Below are positions 25,360 through 34,696 of a stretch of 64,000 bases of DNA, piece by piece (within the stretch, counting starts at the first letter, position 1; every line of letters starts with the position of its first letter). Made by a program: the position numbers and the translations under genes. The stretch covers positions 372,001 to 436,000 of the forward strand of contig NZ_CP051299.1 in NCBI RefSeq assembly GCF_012530535.1, given 5' to 3'. The notes under the pieces are model-generated. The model was not told the DNA's origin. It saw nothing but the letters and a program-made list of their open reading frames with translations, and did not search any database. This stretch comes from Microcella flavibacter (lineage in GTDB: Bacteria; Actinomycetota; Actinomycetes; Actinomycetales; Microbacteriaceae).

Positions 25360-26307
25360 GTGACCGAGCCCCGCCCCTCCTCCTCGGGCCTCCTGCTCGC
25401 GATCGGCGCCTACGGGCTGTGGGGCTTCCTGCCCGTCTACTTCCTGCTCCTCGCGCCGAGCGGGCCGATCGAGATCGTCGCCTGGCGCATCCTGCTCTCG
25501 CTCGTCTTCTGCGGGCTGCTCATCGCCGTCATGCGCGGCTCGAGCGGCGTCGGCCGGCTCGTGCGCGACCCGCGCATCCTCAAGCTCAGCCTGCTGGCGG
25601 GCATCCTCATCGCCGTCAACTGGCACGTGTACCTCTACGCCTCGCTCAACGGCTTCATCGTCGAGGCCGCGCTCGGCTACTTCATCAACCCGATCGTCAC
25701 CGTCGCCCTCGGCGTGGTGCTGCTGCGCGAGCGCCTGCGCCCCGGCCAGTGGGCCGCGGTCGGCATCAGCATCGTGGCCGTCATCGTGCTCGCGGTCGGC
25801 TACGGCGAGCTGCCGTGGATCTCGCTCGTGCTCGCCTTCTCGTTCGGCTTCTACGGCTACGTCAAGAACCGCATGGGCACCGCCGTCACCCCCGTCGGCG
25901 GGCTCACGCTCGAGACGGCCTGGCTCGTGCCCATCGCGATCGCCGAGCTCGTCTGGGTCGCGAGCCTCGGCGGCGGCATCACCCTCGGGCAGGAGGGCGC
26001 CGGCCACGCCGTGCTGCTCGCACTCGCGGGCGTCGTCACCGCCGTGCCGCTGCTGCTCTTCGCGGCCGCCGCACGCCGCCTGCCGCTCTCGGTGATGGGA
26101 TTCATCCAGTACTTCGCGCCGCTGCTGCAGTTCGCCTTCGGGGTGTTCGTCATGAACGAGCCCATGCCGCCCGAGCGCTGGGCCGGCTTCGCGCTGGTGT
26201 GGGTGGCCCTGGTGGTGCTCACAGTCGAGGCGATCCGGCACCGGCGCCGGTCGCGGCGGCCGCAGCCCGCGCCGATGCCCGAGACCGGGCCCGTCACGAC
26301 CGTGTGA
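25360..26307 (+). CDS. rarD: RarD-family EamA transporter
   Basis: This 315-residue protein has about ten hydrophobic helices in two EamA halves. GLLLAIGAYGLWGFLPVYF, NWHVYLYASLNGFIVEAALGY and the C-terminal LSVMGFIQYFAPLLQF are typical of the RarD subgroup of the drug/metabolite transporter superfamily. The name derives from chloramphenicol sensitivity work in Pseudomonas; the physiological substrate is unknown. The last 35 residues form an Arg/Pro-rich cytoplasmic tail. Confidence 0.87.
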   Translation: MTEPRPSSSGLLLAIGAYGLWGFLPVYFLLLAPSGPIEIVAWRILLSLVFCGLLIAVMRGSSGVGRLVRDPRILKLSLLAGILIAVNWHVYLYASLNGFIVEAALGYFINPIVTVALGVVLLRERLRPGQWAAVGISIVAVIVLAVGYGELPWISLVLAFSFGFYGYVKNRMGTAVTPVGGLTLETAWLVPIAIAELVWVASLGGGITLGQEGAGHAVLLALAGVVTAVPLLLFAAAARRLPLSVMGFIQYFAPLLQFAFGVFVMNEPMPPERWAGFALVWVALVVLTVEAIRHRRRSRRPQPAPMPETGPVTTV

Positions 26308-26319
26308 CGAGGGCGGTTC

Positions 26320-26342
26320 GGGATGCCGCTGCCGGGCATCCC
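26320..26342 (+). terminator. Hairpin after rarD
   Basis: An 8-bp stem GGGATGCC/GGCATCCC (26320-26327 with 26335-26342) lies 12 nt after the rarD stop. An overlapping alternative pairing of CGAGGG with CCCTCG is also possible. Confidence 0.45.
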
Positions 26343-26455
26343 TCGCCCCCTCAGGCGCGGCGCGCACCCGGTGCCGCAACCCGGCAGTAGCGTGCTGGCG
26401 ACGGCCGCGCGCTCCGCGGCCGCCGTCGAAGCTCCTCTGCTGGAAGGACCGGCCC

Positions 26456-27256
26456 ATGCGCCTCCTCACCGCCGTGCTCGCCTCGGCCGTCGCCCTTGCG
26501 CTCGCCGTCTCGCTGGCCGCGTGCACGCCGGCCGCGCCGGAGCTCGAGACCGTCGCGGAGCCGAGCCCGACCCCGACCGCCGTCGCACCCGAGCCCGCCG
26601 GCGACGGCGTGCTGCGCGTCGCCACCCTGCTGCCGAGCCCCGGCGATCTGGCCGGTACCGCGCCCGCGCGGATCGCCGCCGTCGAGGCCGCCGTGCGCGA
26701 CCTCAACGCCGCCTCGGGCGTGCTCGGCGCCCCCGTCGAGGTGCTGCACCGCTCGGCCGGCACCGCCGAGGGCGACCAGCTCGACGCCGCGTTCGCCGAC
26801 CTCGTCGCGCGCGGCGTCGACGTCGTCATCGGTCCCGCCGATGCCGCGCTCGTCGAGCGGATGCTCCCGCTCGCGACGGCGGCGGGCGTCGCCGTGATCG
26901 TGCCCGCCTTCGACGGCGCCGCCGCCACGGCGGGCGAGGAGGCCGACGAGTCCCTCGCGCAGCGGCTGCGGCAGTCGGATCCGGCGGTGCAGTCGACCGC
27001 CTCCGCACCCGAGGCGTACGACGCCGTCGTGCTCGCCGCCCTCGCGGCCGTGCTCGCCGACGACGACGCCGGGGTCTCGATTGCCTTCGCCATCCCTTCG
27101 GCACTGGCCGGAGGCATCCCCTGCGCCTCGTACGGCGCCTGCCTCGCGGTGCTCGAGACCGAGCCCGTCATCCTCCTCGAAGGCCGCACGGGAGGGCTGA
27201 CGGCCGCCGAGGCGCCCGGATCCGACGGTCTCGTGGTGGGGCTCGCCGCGAGCTGA
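26456..27256 (+). CDS. Lipoprotein, shortened type 1 periplasmic-binding fold
   Basis: This 266-residue protein has a lipoprotein signal peptide with Cys23 in SLAAC and a Thr/Pro-rich linker. Residues 50-150 resemble the first lobe of the branched-chain amino acid binding protein encoded 200 bp downstream (VATLLPSPGDLAG, AAVRDLNAASGVLG, VDVVIGPADAALVERML). Later, SAPEAYDAVVLAALAAV matches that protein's helix SAESYDAVILIALAAL. About 150 residues that would form most of the second lobe are missing. Ligand binding in the usual way is doubtful; it may be a decayed paralogue or a modified accessory protein. Confidence 0.75.
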   Translation: MRLLTAVLASAVALALAVSLAACTPAAPELETVAEPSPTPTAVAPEPAGDGVLRVATLLPSPGDLAGTAPARIAAVEAAVRDLNAASGVLGAPVEVLHRSAGTAEGDQLDAAFADLVARGVDVVIGPADAALVERMLPLATAAGVAVIVPAFDGAAATAGEEADESLAQRLRQSDPAVQSTASAPEAYDAVVLAALAAVLADDDAGVSIAFAIPSALAGGIPCASYGACLAVLETEPVILLEGRTGGLTAAEAPGSDGLVVGLAAS

Positions 27257-27349
27257 TCGATCGGCGCCGGTGATGCGGAATCCGTCGCGCCGGGGCCGCA
27301 GAGCGACAGAATCCGTACCCGCGAACGGGGGGTTCGCTCGTTTCCCGGT

Positions 27350-27378
27350 GTTACAGGGATGTAATGCCAGCGTATTGT
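27350..27378 (+). promoter_or_regulatory. Promoter and GlnR-like box before the binding-protein gene
   Basis: TTACAG (27351-27356) and TATTGT (27373-27378), 16 nt apart, form a plausible promoter. Overlapping it is GTTAC-N6-GTAAT (27350-27365), which resembles the actinobacterial GlnR half-site pair (GTnAC-n6-GnAAC). The same bases also read as the palindrome TTACA-N4-TGTAA. Regulation by nitrogen status is inference. Confidence 0.35.
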
Positions 27379-27466
27379 GCGCGTGCCCCGCCCCCCGTAC
27401 GGTGACAGGACGGCGACGGCGCCATGTCGTCGCTTCCTGAACACATTCCCTTACGCAAGGAGCACC

Positions 27467-28735
27467 ATGGGCGTTTTCACCACGGCTAAGGCCGGCCGCT
27501 CGCGCGGCGCCAAGGCAGCACTGAGCGGCTTCGCTCTTCTCGGCGCCAGCGCCCTCATCCTCAGCGGCTGCGCGGCGACCCCCGCCGCCGAGGAGACCAC
27601 GGACGAGCCGACGGGCCCCCGCGAGGACCTCACGCTCAACATCGGCACGATCCTCCCGCAGTCGGGTGCGCTCGCGTTCCTCGGCCCGCCCGAGGAGGCC
27701 GGTGTCGCTCTCGCCGTGCAGGAGATCAACGACGCCGGTCTCGGCATCGAGATCAACCCGATCTACCGCGACTCCGGCGACACCACCACCGACACCGCCA
27801 CCGTCTCGGTGACCGACCTCCTCTCGCAGGACGTCTCGGCCATCATCGGCGCGGCCTCGTCGGGCGTCTCCTTCACGGTCATCGACCAGATCACCGGCGC
27901 CGGCGTCGTGCACTTCTCGCCCGCCAACACCTCGCCCGACTTCACCACCTACGAGGACGACGGTCTCTACTTCCGCACCGCCCCGAGCGACCTGCTGCAG
28001 GGCGAGGTGCTCGGCAACGAGATCGCGGCCGACGGCAACTCGACCCTGGGTCTGCTCGTCCTCAACGACGCCTACGGCACCGGCCTCGCGGCCGCGCTGA
28101 CCGAGACGTTCGAGGCGGCCGGCGGCGAGGTCGTCGCCGAGGAGCTCTTCAACGAGGGCGACACCAGCTTCGACGCGCAGATCTCGTCGATCACGGCGGC
28201 CGACCCCGACGCGATCGCGGTCATCACCTTCGACCAGGCCAAGGTCGTCGTGCCGTCGCTCGTCGGCGCCGGCTACCCGGGCGAGAACCTGTACTTCGTC
28301 GACGGCAACCTCGCCGACTACAGCGCCGACTTCGAGCCCGGACTGGTCGAGGGCGCCAAGGGCACCCTTCCCGGCCCGGCACTGGACGACTCCTTCCAGG
28401 AGCGTCTGCTCGAGGTCGACCCCGAGCTCGATGACTTCAGCTACTCGGCCGAGTCGTACGACGCCGTCATCCTCATCGCGCTGGCTGCGCTCGCCGCCAA
28501 CTCGACCGAGGGCGCCGACATCGCGGCCCAGCTGCAGGAGGTCTCCGGTGGTTCCGGCGACGGTGAGACCGCGACCGACTTCGCGTCGGCCGCGCAGATC
28601 ATCCTCGACGGCGGCACGGTCGACTACGACGGCCCCTCCGGCCCGGTGACGTTCGACGAGAACGGCGACCCGACCGAGGCGACCATCGGCATCTACCAGT
28701 ACCTCGCCGACAACACCTACGAGCGCATCAACTAG
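27467..28735 (+). CDS. Branched-chain amino acid ABC transporter substrate-binding lipoprotein
   Basis: This 422-residue extracytoplasmic binding protein of the LivJ/LivK (type 1) family has a lipoprotein signal with Cys35 in LILSGC. The first lobe includes IGTILPQSGALAFLGPPEEAG and AIIGAASSGVSFTVI, and the second begins around YFRTAPSDLLQGE. AAGG AGCACC lies before the ATG, a good ribosome binding site. It is on the plus strand and converges with livFGMH, so receptor and transporter are transcribed separately. Substrate specificity within the family (Leu/Ile/Val, other amino acids, amides) cannot be read from sequence. Confidence 0.88.
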   Translation: MGVFTTAKAGRSRGAKAALSGFALLGASALILSGCAATPAAEETTDEPTGPREDLTLNIGTILPQSGALAFLGPPEEAGVALAVQEINDAGLGIEINPIYRDSGDTTTDTATVSVTDLLSQDVSAIIGAASSGVSFTVIDQITGAGVVHFSPANTSPDFTTYEDDGLYFRTAPSDLLQGEVLGNEIAADGNSTLGLLVLNDAYGTGLAAALTETFEAAGGEVVAEELFNEGDTSFDAQISSITAADPDAIAVITFDQAKVVVPSLVGAGYPGENLYFVDGNLADYSADFEPGLVEGAKGTLPGPALDDSFQERLLEVDPELDDFSYSAESYDAVILIALAALAANSTEGADIAAQLQEVSGGSGDGETATDFASAAQIILDGGTVDYDGPSGPVTFDENGDPTEATIGIYQYLADNTYERIN

Positions 28736-28761
28736 TCACAGCAGCTAGGCGATCGTTCGCC

Positions 28762-28792
28762 GAAGGGCCCCGGCTTCGTGCCGGGGCCCTTC
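28762..28792 (+). terminator. Terminator of the binding-protein gene
   Basis: A 13-bp perfect stem (28762-28774 with 28780-28792), 5-nt loop TTCGT and trailing TTCTTCG make a clear rho-independent terminator. Confidence 0.85.
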
Positions 28793-28865
28793 TTCGTGCG
28801 CGGGGCGCCGGCGCAGCATCCCGGATCGGACCGCGAGGGACTGCCGCCCACCGACGCAGGCGCAA

Positions 28866-28907
28866 CGACGAGGGCCCCGCCGGATCGCTCCAGCGGGGCC
28901 CTCGTCG
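28866..28907 (-). terminator. Terminator of the livHMGF operon
   Basis: A 15-bp perfect stem (28866-28880 with 28893-28907) lies just past the end of livF on the minus strand. With the hairpin at 28762 it separates the two converging units. Confidence 0.75.
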
Positions 28908-28920
28908 CGTCGTGCGGCGC

Positions 28921-29694
28921 CTAGTCCTGGCCGAGCGTGCCCAGGTAGAGGCCGATGACCTTGGGGTCGTTCAGCAGCTCGCGGCCGCTGCCCTCGTAGG
29001 CGTCGCGGCCCTGGTCGAGCACGTAGCCGCGGTCGCAGATCTGCAGGCAGCGACGGGCGTTCTGCTCGACCATGATGGTCGTGACGCCCGCCTTGTTGAT
29101 CTCCTTGACGCGGATGAACGCCTCGTCCTGGCGGACGGGGGAGAGGCCGGCGCTCGGCTCGTCGAGCAGGATGACCTCGGGGCTCATCATGAGCGCGCGG
29201 CTCATGGCGACCATCTGGCGCTCGCCGCCCGAGAGGGAGCCGGCGCGCTGCGGGAGCCGCTTGCCGAGCTCGGGGAAGATCGCCGTGACGAACTCGAGCC
29301 GCCCCTGGAACTCCTTGGGCTTCAGGAAGATGCCCATCTCCAGGTTCTCCTGGATGGTGAGGGTCGGGAAGACATTGTTCGTCTGGGGCACGAAGCCGAC
29401 GCCCTTGGCGACGAGCTTGTTCGCCTTGAGGTTGGTGATCTCGTCGCCGTAGAGCGAGATCGTGCCCTCGCGCACCTTCACGAGGCCGAAGATCGCCTTC
29501 AGCAGCGTCGACTTGCCGGCGCCGTTCGGGCCGATGATGCCGATGAGCTCACCGGCGCGCGCGGTGAGCGAGCACTCGTTGAGGATGTTGACGCCGGGCA
29601 CGTAGCCCGCGGTGACGCGGTCGACGTGGACGACCATCGCTCGGGTGTCCACCGGCGTCGCCGCTTCAGTGCTTGGATTCGTCGGCGTCGTCAT
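28921..29694 (-). CDS. livF: Branched-chain amino acid ABC transporter ATP-binding protein LivF
   Basis: LivF (257 aa) is one of two ATPases energising the transporter. Walker A is GIIGPNGAGKSTLLKAIFG, the signature is LSGGERQMVAMSRAL, Walker B is PEVILLDEPSAGLSP and the H-region reads TTIMVEQNARRCLQ. The first 20 residues are a Thr/Pro-rich extension. It is the last gene of a livH-livM-livG-livF operon and overlaps livG by 29 bp. Confidence 0.95.
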   Translation of the reverse strand: MTTPTNPSTEAATPVDTRAMVVHVDRVTAGYVPGVNILNECSLTARAGELIGIIGPNGAGKSTLLKAIFGLVKVREGTISLYGDEITNLKANKLVAKGVGFVPQTNNVFPTLTIQENLEMGIFLKPKEFQGRLEFVTAIFPELGKRLPQRAGSLSGGERQMVAMSRALMMSPEVILLDEPSAGLSPVRQDEAFIRVKEINKAGVTTIMVEQNARRCLQICDRGYVLDQGRDAYEGSGRELLNDPKVIGLYLGTLGQD

Positions 29695-30595
29695 CGGCCA
29701 GCTCCTTGATCGCGTCGACGACCCCGGTGTCGAGGTCGCCCAGGTCGGTGTCGTGGTGCGAGCCGAGGTAGGCGTCGATCACGGCCGGGTTCGCCATGAC
29801 CTCGTGCGGGTCGCCCTCGGCGACCACCTTGCCCTCGGCCATCACGATCACCCAGTCGGCGATGTGGCGCACCATGTGCATGTCGTGCTCGACGAAGAGC
29901 ACGGTCATGCCCTCCGTCTTGAGGTTCAGGATGTGGTCGAGCAGGCTCTGCGTCAGCGCGGGGTTCACGCCGGCCATGGGCTCGTCGAGCATCACGAGGC
30001 TCGGCTCGCTCATGAGGGCGCGCGCCATCTCGAGCAGCTTGCGCTGCCCGCCGGAGAGGCTGGCCGCGTAGTCGTCCTTCTTGGCGTCGAGCTTGAAGCG
30101 CGCGAGCAGGTCCATCGCCCGCGCCTCGATCTCCTGCTCCTGCTTGCGCCAGATCCACGGGAAGAGGGCGCGGAGCAGGCTCTCGCCGCTCTGGCCCTTC
30201 GCGCCGAGCTTCATGTTGTCGAGCACGGTCAGCAGGCCGAGCGCCTTCGTCAGCTGGAAGGTGCGCACCTGACCGCGCCGGGCGACCTTGAAGGCCGGGA
30301 TGCCCGAGATCGACTTGTCGTCGAAGGTCCAGGCCCCCGTGTCGGGCTTGTCGAAGCCGGTCAGCAGGTTGAAGAGCGTCGTCTTGCCGGCGCCGTTCGG
30401 GCCGATGAGCGCGGTGATGGCGCCGCGGGGGATCTCGAGGTGCTCGACGTCGACCGCGGTGAGGCCGCCGAAGCGCCGCGTGATGTTGTCGGCGACGATG
30501 ATCGGGTCGACCTTCTTGACCCCGGGAGCCGGCTCGCCGATGTGGAGGCCGGTGGACTTGATCGGGGCGCCCTGGGCGCCAGCGCTACTTGACAA
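29666..30595 (-). CDS. livG: Branched-chain amino acid ABC transporter ATP-binding protein LivG
   Basis: LivG (309 aa) is the partner ATPase. Walker A is ALIGPNGAGKTTLFNLLTG, the signature ASLSGGQRKLLEMARAL, Walker B SLVMLDEPMAGVNP and the switch histidine VLFVEHDMHM. Both ends carry extensions: about 30 residues at the N-terminus, and an acidic C-terminal tail after the usual AYLGSHH end (DLGDLDTG to DDDADESKH). It overlaps livM by 11 bp. Confidence 0.94.
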   Translation of the reverse strand: MSSSAGAQGAPIKSTGLHIGEPAPGVKKVDPIIVADNITRRFGGLTAVDVEHLEIPRGAITALIGPNGAGKTTLFNLLTGFDKPDTGAWTFDDKSISGIPAFKVARRGQVRTFQLTKALGLLTVLDNMKLGAKGQSGESLLRALFPWIWRKQEQEIEARAMDLLARFKLDAKKDDYAASLSGGQRKLLEMARALMSEPSLVMLDEPMAGVNPALTQSLLDHILNLKTEGMTVLFVEHDMHMVRHIADWVIVMAEGKVVAEGDPHEVMANPAVIDAYLGSHHDTDLGDLDTGVVDAIKELADDDADESKH

Positions 30596-31568
30596 AGGCC
30601 AGCTCCTTCTTGTTCCCGAATATGCCTTGCGGTCTGTAGATCACGATCGCCATGATCGCGATGCCCACGAGGATGAAGCGAAGCTGACCGGCCTGGACGT
30701 TCGTCATGAAGGGCAGCCAGTCCGCCTCGACGGCGCGGGCGATGAAGCCCGAGAAGAACGACAGCAGCACCCAGAAGATGATCGAGCCGACGATCGGGCC
30801 GAGCACGGTCGCGGCGCCGCCGAGCAGCAGGATCGCGTAGATGAAGAAGGTCAGCGAGGTCTGGTAGTTCGAGGGCACGACCGCGCGGGGCAGGATGAAG
30901 ATCATGCCGGCGAGCGAGCCGAAGACGCCGCCCAGCACCAGCGACTGCATCTTGTAGTAGTAGACGTTCTTGCCGAGCGCGCGCACGGCGTCCTCGTCCT
31001 CGCGGATGCCCTTGATGACGCGGCCCCACGGGCTCTTGATCAGGCGCCAGGTGATGATCGCCGCGATGATGACGACCGACCAGCCGACGATGCGCAGCCA
31101 CCAGTCGTACTCGTTGTAGACCCACGGGCCGAAGCCGTAGGTGCCCTCGGGGATGGGGTTCGTCGCGGCGAAGCCGTTCTTGTAGCCCTGCAGGCCGTTC
31201 GCCGAGCCCGTGATGGGCTCGAAGGTGTTCGTCGTGAACAGCAGCCGCACGATCTCGGCCGCGGCGATCGTCACGATGGCGAGGTAGTCGGCCCGCAGCC
31301 GCAGCGTCGGGATGCCGAGGATGAGCCCGAAGACGACGGAGGCGAGGACGCCGGTGAGGATCGCGGCCCAGATGGGCGCGTCGAAGCTCAGGGTCGCGAT
31401 GGCGAAGCCGTAGGCCCCGAGCATCATGAAGCCCGCCTGACCGAAGTTCAGTAGGCCGGTGAAGCCGAAGTGGATCGCCAGGCCCAGGGCGGCGAGCGCG
31501 TACGCCGCCGTCGTGGGGCTGATGATCTCCTGCGCGGCGTTGGAGATGATTTGCAACCAGTCGATCAT
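30585..31568 (-). CDS. livM: Branched-chain amino acid ABC transporter permease LivM
   Basis: LivM (327 aa) is the second membrane subunit. It has around nine hydrophobic helices with the family motifs GFTGLLNFGQAGFMMLGAYGFA and SPWGRVIKGIREDEDAVRAL (the cytoplasmic coupling loop), ending YRPQGIFGNKKE. Its start lies 9 bp after the livH stop. Confidence 0.93.
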   Translation of the reverse strand: MIDWLQIISNAAQEIISPTTAAYALAALGLAIHFGFTGLLNFGQAGFMMLGAYGFAIATLSFDAPIWAAILTGVLASVVFGLILGIPTLRLRADYLAIVTIAAAEIVRLLFTTNTFEPITGSANGLQGYKNGFAATNPIPEGTYGFGPWVYNEYDWWLRIVGWSVVIIAAIITWRLIKSPWGRVIKGIREDEDAVRALGKNVYYYKMQSLVLGGVFGSLAGMIFILPRAVVPSNYQTSLTFFIYAILLLGGAATVLGPIVGSIIFWVLLSFFSGFIARAVEADWLPFMTNVQAGQLRFILVGIAIMAIVIYRPQGIFGNKKELAFVK

Positions 31569-31577
31569 GGGGGTCTC

Positions 31578-32903
31578 CTAGCCGATTCGTTCTTTGCGAC
31601 CGAGGATGCCCTGCGGGCGCAGGAGCAGAACGAGGATGAGAATGACGAGCGCTCCGACGTACTTCATGTCGGCCGGGATGATCAGCGTCGACATCTCGAC
31701 GAAGAAGCCGACGATGAGCGAGCCGACGAGGGCGCCGAACGCCGTGCCGAGACCGCCGAGGGTCACGGCGGCGAAGGTCAGCAGCAGGATCTGGAAGCCC
31801 ATGTCCCAGCTGACACCGGGTCGGAAGTAGGCCCACAGGATGCCCGAGAGCCCGGCGAGCCCGCCCGCCATCACCCACACGATGCGGATGACGCGGTCGA
31901 CGTCGATGCCCGAGGCGGCGGCGAGCGAGGGGTTGTCGGAGACGGCGCGGGTGGCCTTGCCGATGCGGGTCTTGAGCAGGAAGTAGGCCACGGCGAGCAG
32001 CACGATGATCGAGATCGCCATCGAGCCGACGTCGATCCAGGAGAGGCCGAAGACGCCGATCGACAGCGTCGAGTCGGTCGCGCCGGGCAGCTGCGAGGTG
32101 CCGCCGCCGACGAAGTACTGGTAGACGTAGCGCACGGCGAGCGAGAGGCCGATCGAGACGATCATCATCGGGATGAGGCCGACGCCGCGGGCGCGGAGCG
32201 GCCGCCAGAGGGCCGCGTCGTTGACCCAGCCGAGCCCCGCGCTGAGCACGAGCGCGATGGGGATCGCGATCCAGATCGGCATGCCCAGGATCGAGCCGAA
32301 GAGCAGGGTCATGAGCCCGCCGAAGGTGATGAGCTCGGCGTGGGCGAAGTTGCTGAGGCCCGTCGTGCCGAAGATCAACGAGAGGCCGATGGCGGCGAGC
32401 GCCAGGAGCAGGCCGAAGTTCAAGCCGTTGAACACCCGCTCGAGCACCTGGTCGGCGAGGCTGACGGTGTTGCGCTCGCCCTCGCCGATGAAGAAGTTGG
32501 CGACGGTGCTGCCGCTCGGCCCGATGGTGACGTCGCGCACGTTGGGGGTGTCGTCGAGGCCCTCCTCGTCGATGACGGCGATGCCCTCGGGCAGCGTCTC
32601 CTCGTCGAGGGTGACGGAGTAGTCACCGTTCTCGGGCACGCCAACGGCCCAGCGGCCCTCGGCGTCCGTCTCGACCTCGACGTCGAAGCCGTTGCCCTCG
32701 ATGACGAGCAGCACGTCCTCGAGGGGCTCGCCGTCGAGCTGCACGTTGCCCACCACGCGGAAGTCGTACTCGTCGAGCCCGACCTCGTCGGCCATGGCGG
32801 GGGATGCCCCCGCGAACGTCAGCGCGGCGAGCGCTGCCACGAAGATGCCGGCCATCAGGCGGGGTGCACGGCGCGGGTGCGGTCTGCCAGCAGCGTGTGC
32901 CAC
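31578..32903 (-). CDS. livH: LivH permease with signal peptide and exported N-terminal beta domain
   Basis: Residues 150-441 are a normal LivH permease (GLSLIFGTTGLSNFAHAELI, then the coupling loop RAVSDNPSLAAASGIDVDRV, ending LRPQGILGRKERI). In front sits an unusual 140-residue extension. It starts with a signal peptide with basic n-region and AMA cleavage site near residue 38. A domain resembling carboxypeptidase-regulatory/transthyretin-like folds follows (VVGNVQLDGEPLEDV, then TDAEGRWAVGVPENGDYSV), and an acidic stretch leads into the first helix. The GTG at 32903 is chosen because GGAGG stands 4 nt upstream. It is the first gene of the livHMGF operon, divergent from guaB. Confidence 0.9.
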   Translation of the reverse strand: MAHAAGRPHPRRAPRLMAGIFVAALAALTFAGASPAMADEVGLDEYDFRVVGNVQLDGEPLEDVLLVIEGNGFDVEVETDAEGRWAVGVPENGDYSVTLDEETLPEGIAVIDEEGLDDTPNVRDVTIGPSGSTVANFFIGEGERNTVSLADQVLERVFNGLNFGLLLALAAIGLSLIFGTTGLSNFAHAELITFGGLMTLLFGSILGMPIWIAIPIALVLSAGLGWVNDAALWRPLRARGVGLIPMMIVSIGLSLAVRYVYQYFVGGGTSQLPGATDSTLSIGVFGLSWIDVGSMAISIIVLLAVAYFLLKTRIGKATRAVSDNPSLAAASGIDVDRVIRIVWVMAGGLAGLSGILWAYFRPGVSWDMGFQILLLTFAAVTLGGLGTAFGALVGSLIVGFFVEMSTLIIPADMKYVGALVILILVLLLRPQGILGRKERIG

Positions 32904-32973
32904 GAAACCTCCAGGTCGTTTCGGGTGAGGCGCGCGGCCCCGCGGGCCGGACGGCCCGATTCGTCGACGGTGA

Positions 32974-34653
<1,680 letters not shown>

Positions 34654-34684
34654 CTGCGCGCCGGGAGGCCTCGGCACCGCCCGC

Positions 34685-34690
34685 TAGGCT
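34685..34690 (+). promoter_or_regulatory. -10 element (TAGGCT) of guaB3
   Basis: TAGGCT ends 6 nt before the GTG start, without a ribosome binding site, as expected for a leaderless message separate from guaB. Confidence 0.45.
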
Positions 34691-34696
34691 TGCCGG

